Assembly: GCA_015099395.1 (NCBI GenBank) | Contig: AP024096.1 | Coordinates: 2,914,001 to 2,978,000, forward strand | Direction: 5' to 3' | Length of the DNA: 64,000 bases | From: Ktedonobacteria bacterium brp13 | GTDB taxonomy: Bacteria; Chloroflexota; Ktedonobacteria; Ktedonobacterales; Ktedonobacteraceae | Shown: positions 53,158-61,934 of the stretch, in pieces | How the letters are laid out: every line of letters begins with the position of its first letter | Numbering within the stretch: the stretch's first letter is position 1 | Position numbers and translations under genes: made by a program | Notes under the pieces: generated by a model | What the model saw: only the letters and a program-made list of their open reading frames with translations | What the model was told of the DNA's origin: nothing | Databases searched by the model: none

Positions 53158-54585
53158 ATGAGTCTTAAGGAAAAGCATTCAGCGTCTGTCCGGCAGATAA
53201 TCACGATCTGCGTGGTCACACTGCTATTTATATTAGCAATCGCTTTACGTGTATCACTCTATGGCAATATTACGAGCGATTATACGGCCTTTGTGAGCCG
53301 CTGGTACGACTATATTAAGAGCAATGGCGGTTTTGCCGCCTTCAAAGACAACTTCTATAACTATAACCCGCCCTATCTCTACCTCCTTGCGCTAGCAACG
53401 TACGTTCCAATAGCGAAACTGATCGCCATCAAGACAATCGCGGTCATTTTTGATTGCGTGCTGGGTCTCTTCACGTATCTGATTATTCGCTTGAAGTATA
53501 AGCGTTCACTGGCAGCGATTATAGGTGCACTGGTAGTCCTGTTCGCACCAACTATCTTCATCAATAGTTCTGCCTGGGGACAGTGCGATGCGATCTATAC
53601 TGCATTCTGTCTGGGGAGTCTCTACTTTCTGCTCACCGATCGACCAGGCTGGGCATGTGCCTTCTTCGGCCTCGCTTTCGCTTTCAAGCTTCAGGCAATC
53701 TTCTTCTTGCCTGTCTTGCTGATCCTTCTCTGCAAAAAGAGACTCCCTATTGGCTACCTCGTGCTTATTCCTGCCATCTTTGTACTCTCGCTTGCGCCTG
53801 CCTATATCGCGGGTCGTAGCGCTAGCAGCTTACTCGGTATCTATGCTCAACAGATAAGCAGCGGCGGTTCTGGTGGTGGTGGTGGTCAGTTTGGTGGTGG
53901 TGGTCAGTTTGGTGGCCATCGTGGCTCAACGACTACCGGTCAATTTAGAGGATCAACAGGAACGGCTCCAGCGGGGTCAGGTCAACCGGCAGGTGGACAG
54001 AGCGGACAGGGGGGCTTTGGCGGCTTTGGCGCTGGCAATGTGTCCTTTGGCTCAGGCCTGACATATAATGCTCCGAGTATCTATCAATGGTTGCCGACAA
54101 GCCCGACGAGCCTCTGGAAGTGGGTAGGGATTATTCTGGCGGGACTGTTTGTGCTTGGAGTAGCCATACTGGTATTTCTCAGTAAGCAGAGGCTCACAAC
54201 CGCTATCATACTCAAGCTGGCACTCGTATTTGTGCTGGGCATCCCTTTCTTCTTACCGGAGATGCATGAGCGCTACTTCTATCTGGCAGACGTCTTTTCG
54301 ATCGCCTTCGCCTTCTATTTTCCTTACCTGTTCTTCGTGCCACTTGTTGTGCAGCTCTGCTCGCTGGGCAGTTATGCACCCTATATGCTCCACAATACAG
54401 TCGTGAGTCTGTCGCTCATAGCTGGTGCAGTCCTGATCATGGTCATTGTTACGCTGACAAACCTCGTGCTAACACTCTATCCTACGCTGCTGGCACGGAT
54501 TATGCCGAGTGAGACCAAGGAGGAAGAACCGGTCATCGCGGCTAGTAGCACGGCGCAGCAGCAGACAAAGCATGCTACTTCGTAG
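53158..54585 (+). CDS. GT-C-type membrane glycosyltransferase with Gly-rich loop
   Basis: A 475-residue polytopic protein of about ten helices resembling mannosyltransferases of the PMT/GPI18-like group. An Asp-containing first loop (NITSDYTAFVSRWYDY) and the late motif LPEMHERYFYLADV fit. Between helices, residues of about 238-300 form a Gly/Ser/Gln-rich insert (GGSGGGGGQFGGGGQFGG), unusual for the family, that probably projects outside the cell. AAGAGGTG precedes the ATG. The donor would be a polyprenyl-phosphate sugar. Its function is inferred from the fold. Confidence 0.75.
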   Translation: MSLKEKHSASVRQIITICVVTLLFILAIALRVSLYGNITSDYTAFVSRWYDYIKSNGGFAAFKDNFYNYNPPYLYLLALATYVPIAKLIAIKTIAVIFDCVLGLFTYLIIRLKYKRSLAAIIGALVVLFAPTIFINSSAWGQCDAIYTAFCLGSLYFLLTDRPGWACAFFGLAFAFKLQAIFFLPVLLILLCKKRLPIGYLVLIPAIFVLSLAPAYIAGRSASSLLGIYAQQISSGGSGGGGGQFGGGGQFGGHRGSTTTGQFRGSTGTAPAGSGQPAGGQSGQGGFGGFGAGNVSFGSGLTYNAPSIYQWLPTSPTSLWKWVGIILAGLFVLGVAILVFLSKQRLTTAIILKLALVFVLGIPFFLPEMHERYFYLADVFSIAFAFYFPYLFFVPLVVQLCSLGSYAPYMLHNTVVSLSLIAGAVLIMVIVTLTNLVLTLYPTLLARIMPSETKEEEPVIAASSTAQQQTKHATS

Positions 54586-54747
54586 ATGTTGGCAGCGCTG
54601 ACACGATATCCGTAGAACGGATAACCTCTATTGAAGCCACGATACCTATACATAACTGTATCTGGATATTAAGGTACCATGCAATTCAATTTTTGTCAAT
54701 ATGATTTAGCACAATTAAATATTCTGAAATTGTATTTACCATTGTTT

Positions 54748-54793
54748 AATTGTGCACAATTAGATTGACAAAGTATAGTAAATGCGCTATACT
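54748..54793 (+). promoter_or_regulatory. OhrR copy A promoter and operator
   Basis: The perfect palindrome AATTGTGCACAATT (54748-54761) is followed by TTGACA (54765-54770), 17 bases and TATACT (54788-54793). It is a consensus promoter with the operator just upstream of the -35. Confidence 0.8.
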
Positions 54794-54909
54794 ACAGGGC
54801 AGTGAGGCTCCCATACTTCGTCCCTTGTTGCTACGAAGAAGCGTTGTAGATCTCTTTTTTATGTATCTCTCTTTCTATTGCATTTCCATTTTCGTTGGAA
54901 GGGTTTTCC

Positions 54910-55449
54910 ATGACACAGATGTTACAAGATGATATTCTCAAACTTGACAACCAGCTCTGCTTCGCTCTGTATGCAGCCACACGGGCCATGACAAATGCCT
55001 ACCGTGAACTGTTAACATCGCTGGGATTGACGTATCCTCAATACCTGGTCATGCTTGTCCTCTGGGAACATGGGACAAAGACTGTCAAAGATCTTGGGCT
55101 GATGCTCTCTTTAGATTCAGGTACCCTCTCGCCCTTGCTCAAGCGCCTTGAGAGCGCTGGTTTGGTGGAACGCAAACGTCGCACAGTGGATGAGCGATTG
55201 GTAGAAATTCATCTCACCGAGGCTGGTCTCTCACTCAAAAATCAGGCTGCTCCGATTGCGACGGAGTTCGTCTGTCGGACAGCCTTAGAATCTGAAGCAT
55301 TTACGAAGTTGCGTGAACAACTTCATCAGCTGGCAGCGGCACTTTCAGCATCAGGTGAGAAGAACACACAGAACAACAGCATGTGCCTCCCACCGGTCAT
55401 GCCCTCTCCCATACCCGCTCGCAAGAACCAGACCGCAGATCCTGTCTAA
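54910..55449 (+). CDS. ohrR: OhrR/MarR-family peroxide-sensing regulator, copy A
   Basis: A 179-residue MarR-type protein. The N-terminal Cys in LDNQLCFALYAATRA is at the position of the redox Cys of OhrR, which reacts with organic peroxides and releases DNA. The winged helix is LGLMLSLDSGTLSPLLKRLE and RKRRTVDERLVEIHLTEAG. GGAAGGG lies upstream. A further Cys (EFVCRTALE) is present. The C-terminal tail differs from copy B by a few residues. Its nearest downstream genes are aquaporin and catalase on the other strand. Confidence 0.85.
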   Translation: MTQMLQDDILKLDNQLCFALYAATRAMTNAYRELLTSLGLTYPQYLVMLVLWEHGTKTVKDLGLMLSLDSGTLSPLLKRLESAGLVERKRRTVDERLVEIHLTEAGLSLKNQAAPIATEFVCRTALESEAFTKLREQLHQLAAALSASGEKNTQNNSMCLPPVMPSPIPARKNQTADPV

Positions 55450-55728
55450 GCAGGCATCCTTGCAATCCGAAAGCAGGAAGAGGGCATTCAACGAGAGCAG
55501 CACCTTCGCCATTTACGCCGGATCATGACGGATACGGTGGCCTGTTGTCACGCCATGGGGTTGACGATTGTGACGCTCCTGTTCTGTAAACGTAACAGAG
55601 CGGTTGAAATCATACGACGGTACCTATTCCTTTTTTGAGTATGCGTCGGATCGTTTCATAACTGACTTGCTGTTATTATTCTCCACAGAGTCCAATTGCA
55701 CCATGCGATCAGCGAGCAAACGCAACGT

Positions 55729-55764
55729 CCTGCAGCGCTTGCCCCGAGGGACAAGCGCTGCAGG
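55729..55764. other. GC-rich stem-loop
   Basis: A perfect 13-bp stem CCTGCAGCGCTTG with a 10-base loop, at the point where an IS630 relic is truncated. It may be a terminator or an IS remnant. Confidence 0.5.
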
Positions 55765-55965
55765 AAAGCGCAATCAGGTGGGCTTCCTGTTCTCCATCCA
55801 AAGCGCGTAAAGGGGCTTGAGGAGCGTTACGATGGCTAATGACATCGTCGAGTCCATGTTCCACAAAGTGTTCTCGTATCTGTCGCACGGACAACGTGAC
55901 ATCGGCACCTGCGGCGGAGCGGTTCAATCTGCATTCGTCAAGGATGCTTATTCCACCGCAAATGG
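55752..55965 (-). pseudogene. N-terminal relic of an IS630-family transposase
   Basis: The minus strand reads ADVTLSVRQIREHFVEHGLD, DVISHRNAPQAPLRALDGEQ and EAHLIALSCSACPSGQ, a standard IS630 N-terminal domain and linker. The catalytic domain is missing beyond the hairpin at 55729-55764. Confidence 0.65.
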
Positions 55966-55984
55966 TGTATTCCCCAACCCTTGA

Positions 55985-56710
55985 TTACTGATTCTTGCGT
56001 GGCAAGATCACATATTGGTACAACAGGGCCGCGATGATTGCACCAACGATTGGGCCAATCCAGTAGACAAGATCGTTGGTCCAGAAACCACCCGCGAGCG
56101 CGGGCCCGAAGGTGCGCGCGGGATTCAGAGACGCGCCGCTGATTGATCCACCCACAAGGATGCTGGCCATCAACGTCAGGCCGATGCCAAAGCCGCCAAT
56201 TTTGGGCGCGCGCTCGTCAACAGCGGTGCCAAAGACCGCCAGGACCAGGAAGAAGGTCAGCAGCGCCTCAACGAAGACACCCAGGCCGAAAGAAACACCG
56301 GTTCCAAGCATTGGCGTGCCGAGTTGCACCGTTTCCCAGACCGATTGTGGGAACATGACGCGCAGCGCCAGGCCAGAGAGCGTCGCGCCAACCAGTTGAG
56401 CGATAATATAGAGCAAGGCCAGGGCAGGTTTGATATGATTTGTTACTGCCAAGCCGATAGTCACGGCAGGATTGAAATGTGCTCCCGACGTCGCGCCGAA
56501 AATGCTGATCATGACCGCGAGTCCCAGGCCGTGCGCCAGCGCAATGCCTAACGGACCCAGCGCTCCATGCGTCATTTGATTCGCAACAATCGATCCCGCG
56601 CCGATGAAAATGAAGCAAAACGTTCCGGCGAATTCCGCGACAACGGGTCGTACATAATCGATGCTTGCTTGATCCTCACGGATCATTTCTGCTCTTGCAA
56701 TGCTACTCAT
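55985..56710 (-). CDS. aqpZ: Aquaporin/MIP channel
   Basis: A 241-residue six-helix channel for water or small neutral solutes. Both half-helix NPA motifs are present: GAHFNPAVTIG and GASLNPARTFGPA. The Arg after the second NPA is typical of water-selective channels. Normal length. It lies on the same strand downstream of catalase, within the OhrR duplication block, which suggests passage or handling of hydrogen peroxide; that is inference. A weak AGGA precedes the ATG. Confidence 0.92.
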   Translation of the reverse strand: MSSIARAEMIREDQASIDYVRPVVAEFAGTFCFIFIGAGSIVANQMTHGALGPLGIALAHGLGLAVMISIFGATSGAHFNPAVTIGLAVTNHIKPALALLYIIAQLVGATLSGLALRVMFPQSVWETVQLGTPMLGTGVSFGLGVFVEALLTFFLVLAVFGTAVDERAPKIGGFGIGLTLMASILVGGSISGASLNPARTFGPALAGGFWTNDLVYWIGPIVGAIIAALLYQYVILPRKNQ

Positions 56711-56824
56711 GTATTTTCATCCTGATAAACTATACTCACTGTATAATATCTAGTATTCCATACAGCGATGAGTTTGCTGTTCTCCGCGATCTCATCGTCG
56801 TATGATCCGAAAAATCCCCCCATT

Positions 56825-56849
56825 GGCGGTAACGCTAAGCGTTACCGCC
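56825..56849 (-). terminator. Terminator between catalase and aquaporin
   Basis: An 11-bp stem GGCGGTAACGC with a 3-base loop lies just after the catalase stop; on the minus strand it is followed by AATGGGGGGATTTTT. Confidence 0.65.
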
Positions 56850-56858
56850 GATGACATC

Positions 56859-58382
56859 CTAACGTTCCCTCATCACGCTTGACGCGACGGTCTGGGGCGC
56901 TCCGCCACTCTCCGCAAGGCCGAGACCTTTGGCGACGCGGCGACCCAGGTCGGGATCCACCTGCGACCAGTAGGTCTTGAGCACACGCTCCTGCAGCGCA
57001 CGGTCAACACCCTGGCTCATGTGGGCAACAATATTAGTGACCAGGTGCTCTTTCTCCGTCTCGCTCAGCACGTTACGATAAAGGTTGCCTGGCTGGATAA
57101 AATCGTTGTCCTCAGCACGCAGCGTGTACGCGGTACGCGCAACCTCACCACTGATCACCACGCCCTCAGGCTCGCCATAGCGCTGAGTATCGGCCTGGGG
57201 ACCATTGAACGTGTTCGGAGAATAGTGCGGCTGGTCCCCATTGTGATGGTAGCTCATCGCGCCGTCTTTATTGTAGTTATGCACTTCGCTCCGTGGCTGG
57301 TTGACCGGCAACTGATTGTAGTTGGTGCCGATGCGATAGCGGTGAGCATCCGGATAGCTGAATATACGACCCTGCAGCATCTTATCCGGGCTGGCCGCAA
57401 TACCAGGGACCATGTTGGCCGGCGATAAAGCAAGTTGCTCAATATCATTGAACATGTTCGCCGGGTTGCGGTCAAGGACCATGCGACCAATCGTGATCAA
57501 TGGATAGTCGCTGTGCGGCCAGATCTTGGTCAGATCGAAGGGGTTGAAGCGATAGGTGGCGGCATCCTCATAGGGCATGATCTGTATCTTCAACTGCCAG
57601 GATGGATAGTCCTTCCGATCGATCGCCTCAATCAGATCGCGGCGATGAAAGTTAGGATCCTGACCGCTTACCGCACCTGCCTCTGCATTGGTGAAGTTCT
57701 CCACGCCCTGATCACTGATGAAGTGGTATTTCACCCAGAACTTCTCGCCGTTGGCATTGATCCACATGTAGGTGTGGCTCCCATACCCATTCATGTGGCG
57801 TAAGGTGCGGGGAGTCCCACGATCGGTCATCAGGTAGGTCACCTGGTGAGCAGACTCCGGGTACAACGTCCAGAAATCCCACTGCGCAGTATGGCTCGGG
57901 AGACCCGTGCTAGGGACACGCTTCTGCGAGTGGATGAAATCCGGGAACTTAATGGTATCGCGGATGAAGAAGATCGGAGTATTGTTCCCGACCAGATCGT
58001 AGTTCCCCTCTTCAGTGTAAAACTTGACGGCAAAGCCACGTGGATCGCGCACCGTGTCAGCAGAACCCAGTTCACCGGCAACTGTCGAGAAACGAATAAC
58101 GAGAGGAGTGCGCTTCCCGACGCCATTGAGGAAGGCGGCTTTGGTCCACTGGGACACATCATCAGTGACCTCAAAATAGCCAAAGGCACCTGTCCCTCTC
58201 GCATGCACGACACGCTCAGGAACACGCTCACGGTTGAACTGTGCCAACTTCTGAACCAGGTAGTGGTCTTGCAGCAGGAGAGGTCCATTGGCGCCGACGG
58301 AAAGCGAATGCTCATCGTTGGCGGCAGGAATGCCCGAATCATTTGTTGTGACTGGTGATTTCTTGTTGACTTGATCGCTCAT
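56859..58382 (-). CDS. katA: Heme catalase
   Basis: A 507-residue monofunctional catalase that splits H2O2 into water and oxygen. The catalytic His is in RVVHARGTGAFG, Asn in LVGNNTPIFFIRD, and the heme-ligating Tyr in RIFSYPDAHRYRIG. Normal length for small-subunit catalases. GAGGA lies just before the ATG. The gene is divergent from OhrR copy B and upstream of aquaporin on the same strand. Confidence 0.95.
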   Translation of the reverse strand: MSDQVNKKSPVTTNDSGIPAANDEHSLSVGANGPLLLQDHYLVQKLAQFNRERVPERVVHARGTGAFGYFEVTDDVSQWTKAAFLNGVGKRTPLVIRFSTVAGELGSADTVRDPRGFAVKFYTEEGNYDLVGNNTPIFFIRDTIKFPDFIHSQKRVPSTGLPSHTAQWDFWTLYPESAHQVTYLMTDRGTPRTLRHMNGYGSHTYMWINANGEKFWVKYHFISDQGVENFTNAEAGAVSGQDPNFHRRDLIEAIDRKDYPSWQLKIQIMPYEDAATYRFNPFDLTKIWPHSDYPLITIGRMVLDRNPANMFNDIEQLALSPANMVPGIAASPDKMLQGRIFSYPDAHRYRIGTNYNQLPVNQPRSEVHNYNKDGAMSYHHNGDQPHYSPNTFNGPQADTQRYGEPEGVVISGEVARTAYTLRAEDNDFIQPGNLYRNVLSETEKEHLVTNIVAHMSQGVDRALQERVLKTYWSQVDPDLGRRVAKGLGLAESGGAPQTVASSVMRER

Positions 58383-58607
58383 TTATTCCTCCAATAGTTA
58401 TTGTTCATACAAAATTATGGCAGTGATTTCAGCGAAGGTCGTGTTGAATCCCTACCAATCCCTACCATTCACTCCACAATTTCTCTGGTGTTGACATCCT
58501 TTCACCACTACATAACAGCATCCGAATATAAATGTGCCACACAATTCAATTTTTGTCAATACTACTTAGCGCATTTAGATATTTAAAAATTGTATTTATC
58601 ATTGTTT

Positions 58608-58653
58608 AATTGCGCACAATTAGATTGACAAAGCATGATGAATGCGCTATACT
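58608..58653 (+). promoter_or_regulatory. OhrR copy B promoter and operator
   Basis: AATTGCGCACAATT (one base from the perfect palindrome of copy A) is followed by TTGACA at 58625, 17 bases and TATACT at 58648. It lies between the divergent catalase and ohrR copy B. Confidence 0.8.
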
Positions 58654-58770
58654 GCAGAGTAATGAGGATCCTGTACTTCGTCCCTTGCTGCTACGAAGGA
58701 GCGTTGTAGATCTCTTTTTTATGTATCTCTCTTTCTATTGCATTTCAAATTTTCGTTGGAAGGGTTTTCC

Positions 58771-59295
58771 ATGACACAGATGTCACAAGATGATATTCTC
58801 AAACTTGACAGCCAGCTCTGCTTTGCTCTGTATGCAGCCACACGAGCCATGACAAATGCCTACCGTGAACTGTTAACATCGCTGGGATTGACGTATCCTC
58901 AATACCTGGTCATGCTTGTCCTCTGGGAACATGGGACAAGGACCGTCAAAGATCTTGGGCTGCTGCTCTCTTTAGATTCAGGTACCCTCTCACCCTTGCT
59001 CAAGCGCCTTGAGAGCGCTGGTTTGGTGGAACGCAAACGTCGCACAGTGGATGAGCGATTGGTAGAAATTCATCTCACCGAGGCTGGTCTCTCACTCAAA
59101 AATCAGGCTGCTCCGATTGCGACGGAGTTCGTCTGTCGGACAGCCTTAGAATCTGAAGCATTTACGAAGTTGCGTGAACAACTTCATCAACTGGCAGCGG
59201 CACTTTCAGCACCAGGTGAGAAGAACACACAGAACAGCACGTGCCTCCCACCGGTCATGCCCGCTCCCAAGAGCCAGACCGCAGATCCTGCCTAA
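58771..59295 (+). CDS. ohrR: OhrR/MarR-family peroxide-sensing regulator, copy B
   Basis: A 174-residue protein nearly identical to copy A at 54910, with the same Cys in QLCFALYAATRA and the same winged helix. Differences are few (MSQDD, LLLSLDS and the tail PAPKSQTADPA). The start with GGAAGGG is identical. It is divergent from catalase across the operator region, so it probably represses catalase and itself until oxidised. Confidence 0.85.
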   Translation: MTQMSQDDILKLDSQLCFALYAATRAMTNAYRELLTSLGLTYPQYLVMLVLWEHGTRTVKDLGLLLSLDSGTLSPLLKRLESAGLVERKRRTVDERLVEIHLTEAGLSLKNQAAPIATEFVCRTALESEAFTKLREQLHQLAAALSAPGEKNTQNSTCLPPVMPAPKSQTADPA

Positions 59296-59355
59296 GCAGG
59301 CATCCTTGCAATCCGAAAGCAGGAAGTATGTTATACTTACTACTAATAACGTATA

Positions 59356-59420
59356 GGTGATGGAGCTCGCCTGATCAAAGCGTTCTCTTTGGTCGAACCG
59401 CAAAGAAGCTAATAGCGCCT
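59356..59420 (+). ncRNA. Fluoride riboswitch (crcB motif) aptamer
   Basis: The sequence GGTGATGGAGCTCGCC, then an AAAGCG segment and AAGCTAATAGCGCCT match the crcB-motif consensus (GGCGATGGAGTTCGCC, and AGCTAATGAC-CCT for the 3' part). It overlaps the left arm of a terminator, as expected for an expression switch that opens in fluoride. It lies in the leader of two crcB genes. Confidence 0.9.
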
Positions 59421-59465
59421 GATAACATGCTGGACGAATAGCGCCTGTTATCAGGAGCTTTTTTT
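59418..59465 (+). terminator. Riboswitch-controlled intrinsic terminator
   Basis: CCTGATAACA pairs with TGTTATCAGG, followed by AGCTTTTTTT. The left arm is shared with the 3' part of the fluoride aptamer, so ligand binding would prevent its formation. Confidence 0.88.
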
Positions 59466-59514
59466 GTGTTTATTCAACAGAGCGATCTGCTACCAATTTT
59501 ATGCAGGAGTTATT

Positions 59515-59889
59515 TTGTTATTACAGATTATACTCATTGGGTGTGCTGGCGCGTTAGGAGCGCTGGCACGTTATCTCATCAGCCACATAGTAACGGCTAC
59601 TGCCGGCACCAAATTCCCCTATGGTACACTGCTGATTAATGTAACGGGATCGCTGGTCATCGGTCTCATCTTTGCTCTCACTGGACGGCATCTCCTCAGC
59701 ACAGCTATGCAGTTGATCCTGGCAACGGGCTTCCTGGGCGGCTACACGACCTTCAGTACGATGTCGTGGGAGACAGTACAACTGGCACGCGGTGGCAATA
59801 TGCGAGCCAGCATAGCATATCTTGGTGGCAACGTTGTGCTAGGCTTGCTGGCGGCGAGCCTGGGGCTTGCAATAGGTTGGGGGGTATAA
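59515..59889 (+). CDS. crcB: Fluoride exporter CrcB, first subunit
   Basis: A 124-residue Fluc/CrcB channel with four helices that lets fluoride leave the cell. Signatures are GALGALARYLISH, LLINVTGSLVIGLIFALTG and FLGGYTTFSTMSWE. The start is TTG with AGGAG five bases upstream; the 17 codons before it lie in the leader. It is under the fluoride riboswitch and is followed eight bases later by a second crcB, the usual arrangement for heterodimeric channels. Confidence 0.9.
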   Translation: MLLQIILIGCAGALGALARYLISHIVTATAGTKFPYGTLLINVTGSLVIGLIFALTGRHLLSTAMQLILATGFLGGYTTFSTMSWETVQLARGGNMRASIAYLGGNVVLGLLAASLGLAIGWGV

Positions 59890-59896
59890 AATATAC

Positions 59897-60418
59897 ATGT
59901 CAAAGGATGTTTTACAGCTACGACGCCTGCTCTCAGTAATCGCAGGCGGTTTCCTGGGAACGATTGCGCGTTACCTGCTCAGCCTGGCGATTCAGGGTAT
60001 GCTCGGCAATAGCTGGCCGTTTGATATTCTCACGATCAACATTACCGGTGCCTTCCTGATCGCGCTCCTGACAACCTTCGCCGATGCCGCTATCTTCATC
60101 GGACCCAAACGCCGCCTCTTCTTCAACGTTGGTTTCCTGGGAGCATATACGACGTTCAGTAGCCTGGCGCTGGGCAGCGTCAATCTACTCGCCGGACAAC
60201 AACTCTGGCCGGCATTGCTTTATATCGTCTGTAGCTTGCTGGGTGGAATCCTGGCAGTATTGCTAGGACAGTATTGCGCTATCGTCGTAATTGCACGCAT
60301 GCAACAAAGTGGAGCAACAACGGCATCACCATCGCTCGCCGTCCCTGAAGAGCGCAAACTTATGCTGGATCCAGAGGTCAGCACCACCTCCCTGCACGAA
60401 GAGGAGAGGACATTTTAG
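59897..60418 (+). CDS. crcB: Fluoride exporter CrcB, second subunit
   Basis: A 173-residue paralogue of the upstream subunit with the same signatures (GGFLGTIARYLLSL, LTINITGAFLIALLT, FLGAYTTFSSLALGS). It has an extra hydrophilic tail of about 40 residues (PSLAVPEERKLMLDPEV), not usual for the family. The ribosome site is weak, so translation is probably coupled to the first gene. The two form a dual-topology heterodimer in related organisms. Confidence 0.9.
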   Translation: MSKDVLQLRRLLSVIAGGFLGTIARYLLSLAIQGMLGNSWPFDILTINITGAFLIALLTTFADAAIFIGPKRRLFFNVGFLGAYTTFSSLALGSVNLLAGQQLWPALLYIVCSLLGGILAVLLGQYCAIVVIARMQQSGATTASPSLAVPEERKLMLDPEVSTTSLHEEERTF

Positions 60419-60560
60419 CCAGTCACGCCCACACGTACTATAAATAGTAGTGTACACCAGAAGTTACAATCAATGATAAAATACTTGTGAAATAAAAATC
60501 ATACTGTGATACAATTTCTGTTGATCTTTACACTGGCAATACTAGATTGGATACTTCTTT

Positions 60561-61808
60561 ATGTCCCTTACGGTTGACAAGCAAGCAGAACAAAGTAAGT
60601 TAACAGGCGAGATGCGCCTATCGATTGCATTGACGTTCTTCGCTTTTATTTTAATTGGGGCGAATGATGGTGGCTTAGGTGTACTCATCCCAAGCATACG
60701 TGCCTATTATCATATCGATAATATCGTTCTGAGCTATATCTTCATTGCTGCCTCACTTGGCTACATTATCTCTGCACTGTTCTGTGGTCTGCTTATCGAG
60801 AAACTTGGTATACGCCGCTTCTTAATTGTGGCTGCAATCGACTACGTTATCGGTGCTGGCATCTATAGTCTGCAACCGCCCTTCACGGTGTTGCTGCTGG
60901 CGGCATTCTTTTTGGGCACGAGTGTTGGCTCGATGGATGCCGGCTTAAACTCATACATAGCGGCCTTACCAAACAATACGCGGCTCCTAAACTATCTGCA
61001 TGCATTCTATGGTGCTGGCGCATGGCTCGGTCCAATTATCGGTGCTGGACTCCTGGCGTTACAGTTACGTTGGGGTAGCATCTACATCGCATGGGGTACC
61101 ATTGCGCTAATCGTGCTGATCGGCTTATTCACGATCTTTCGCGTCCAAAGTCCGGCCCAACACCATAGAGAGCTAGAGGCAGAGCTGAGACCACACGAGA
61201 ATGTCTTGCGTGCCACCTTACGCGTACGAGTAGTCTGGATTGCCTGCCTCCTCTTCGTCTTCTATACTGGAACAGAGGTCAGCACGGGCAACTGGAGCGT
61301 GACGTTCTTGCTGGGTCAACGCCATACCAGTGAGTTTGTAGCAGGCTGGATCATCAGTGGATACTGGTTGGGTCTGACGCTTGGTCGTGTAGTACTCGGA
61401 CATATCGCTGAACGGATAGGACCCGCGACGCTGGTGATGTACAGCATGCTGGGGGCGATCTGTGGAGTGCTCATTATATGGTTGGTCTCAACCACAGTCG
61501 GTGCCATACTTGGGCTCTTCGTTATCGGCTTCTGCCTGGGACCGATCTTCCCCACAGTAGTCTCACTGATGCCAACATTCGTCGCACCACGCCTGGTCCC
61601 CAGCGCCATTGGCTTCCTTGCCAGTTCCGCAAACATCGGTGCCGCCTTACTTTCATGGCTAGCTGGTAGCCTGATAGAACACGTCAGTCTCATCGCACTC
61701 TGGCCCTACGAAGTCTTCATTATCACCGCTATGCTTGCGCTCTGGCTCATATTAATCAAGCAAGGAAAGAACAGCACCTCTAGTGTCGTAGAAGTTTACC
61801 ATCGCTAG
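60561..61808 (+). CDS. MFS transporter, FHS/FucP-like
   Basis: A 415-residue 12-helix transporter. Helix 1 (FAFILIGANDGGLGVLIPSI) and the early SLGYIISALFCGLLIEKLGI segment, with GRVVLGHIAERIG in the second half, fit the FHS-type and related fucose/glucose porters. The start ATG has only a weak GGA upstream. It stands alone downstream of crcB; the substrate is unknown. Confidence 0.8.
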   Translation: MSLTVDKQAEQSKLTGEMRLSIALTFFAFILIGANDGGLGVLIPSIRAYYHIDNIVLSYIFIAASLGYIISALFCGLLIEKLGIRRFLIVAAIDYVIGAGIYSLQPPFTVLLLAAFFLGTSVGSMDAGLNSYIAALPNNTRLLNYLHAFYGAGAWLGPIIGAGLLALQLRWGSIYIAWGTIALIVLIGLFTIFRVQSPAQHHRELEAELRPHENVLRATLRVRVVWIACLLFVFYTGTEVSTGNWSVTFLLGQRHTSEFVAGWIISGYWLGLTLGRVVLGHIAERIGPATLVMYSMLGAICGVLIIWLVSTTVGAILGLFVIGFCLGPIFPTVVSLMPTFVAPRLVPSAIGFLASSANIGAALLSWLAGSLIEHVSLIALWPYEVFIITAMLALWLILIKQGKNSTSSVVEVYHR

Positions 61809-61910
61809 TAAGTTCGCTAAAACATCGGTGAGCCTCTTTGAAGAGGGTAAATGCTAGCATCGCCAATTACCTGGATAGCTTATATTATCTCTAATATCGC
61901 AATTTATCAT

Positions 61911-61934
61911 CATAAGCAATTAATATTGCTTATG
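61911..61934. terminator. AT-rich stem-loop between MFS gene and tnpB element
   Basis: CATAAGCAAT-TAAT-ATTGCTTATG is a perfect 10-bp stem between the convergent MFS and tnpB genes. Confidence 0.45.

Larger units (their letters stand above)
54682..55480 (+). repeat. Large direct duplication, copy A
   Basis: About 0.8 kb nearly identical to 58542-59326. It includes the promoter, operator and entire OhrR-like gene, ending at GCAATCCGAAAGCAGGAAG. The two copies flank aquaporin and catalase genes. Confidence 0.9.
58542..59326 (+). repeat. Large direct duplication, copy B
   Basis: About 0.785 kb. Copy B of the block described at 54682-55480, with the same promoter and gene but a few base changes and a shorter 3' coding tail. 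Confidence 0.9.

Noticed and set aside
54682..59326. Composite transposon with the ohrR duplication as ends
   Set aside because: Neither copy carries a transposase or terminal inverted repeats; the copies are plain direct duplications.
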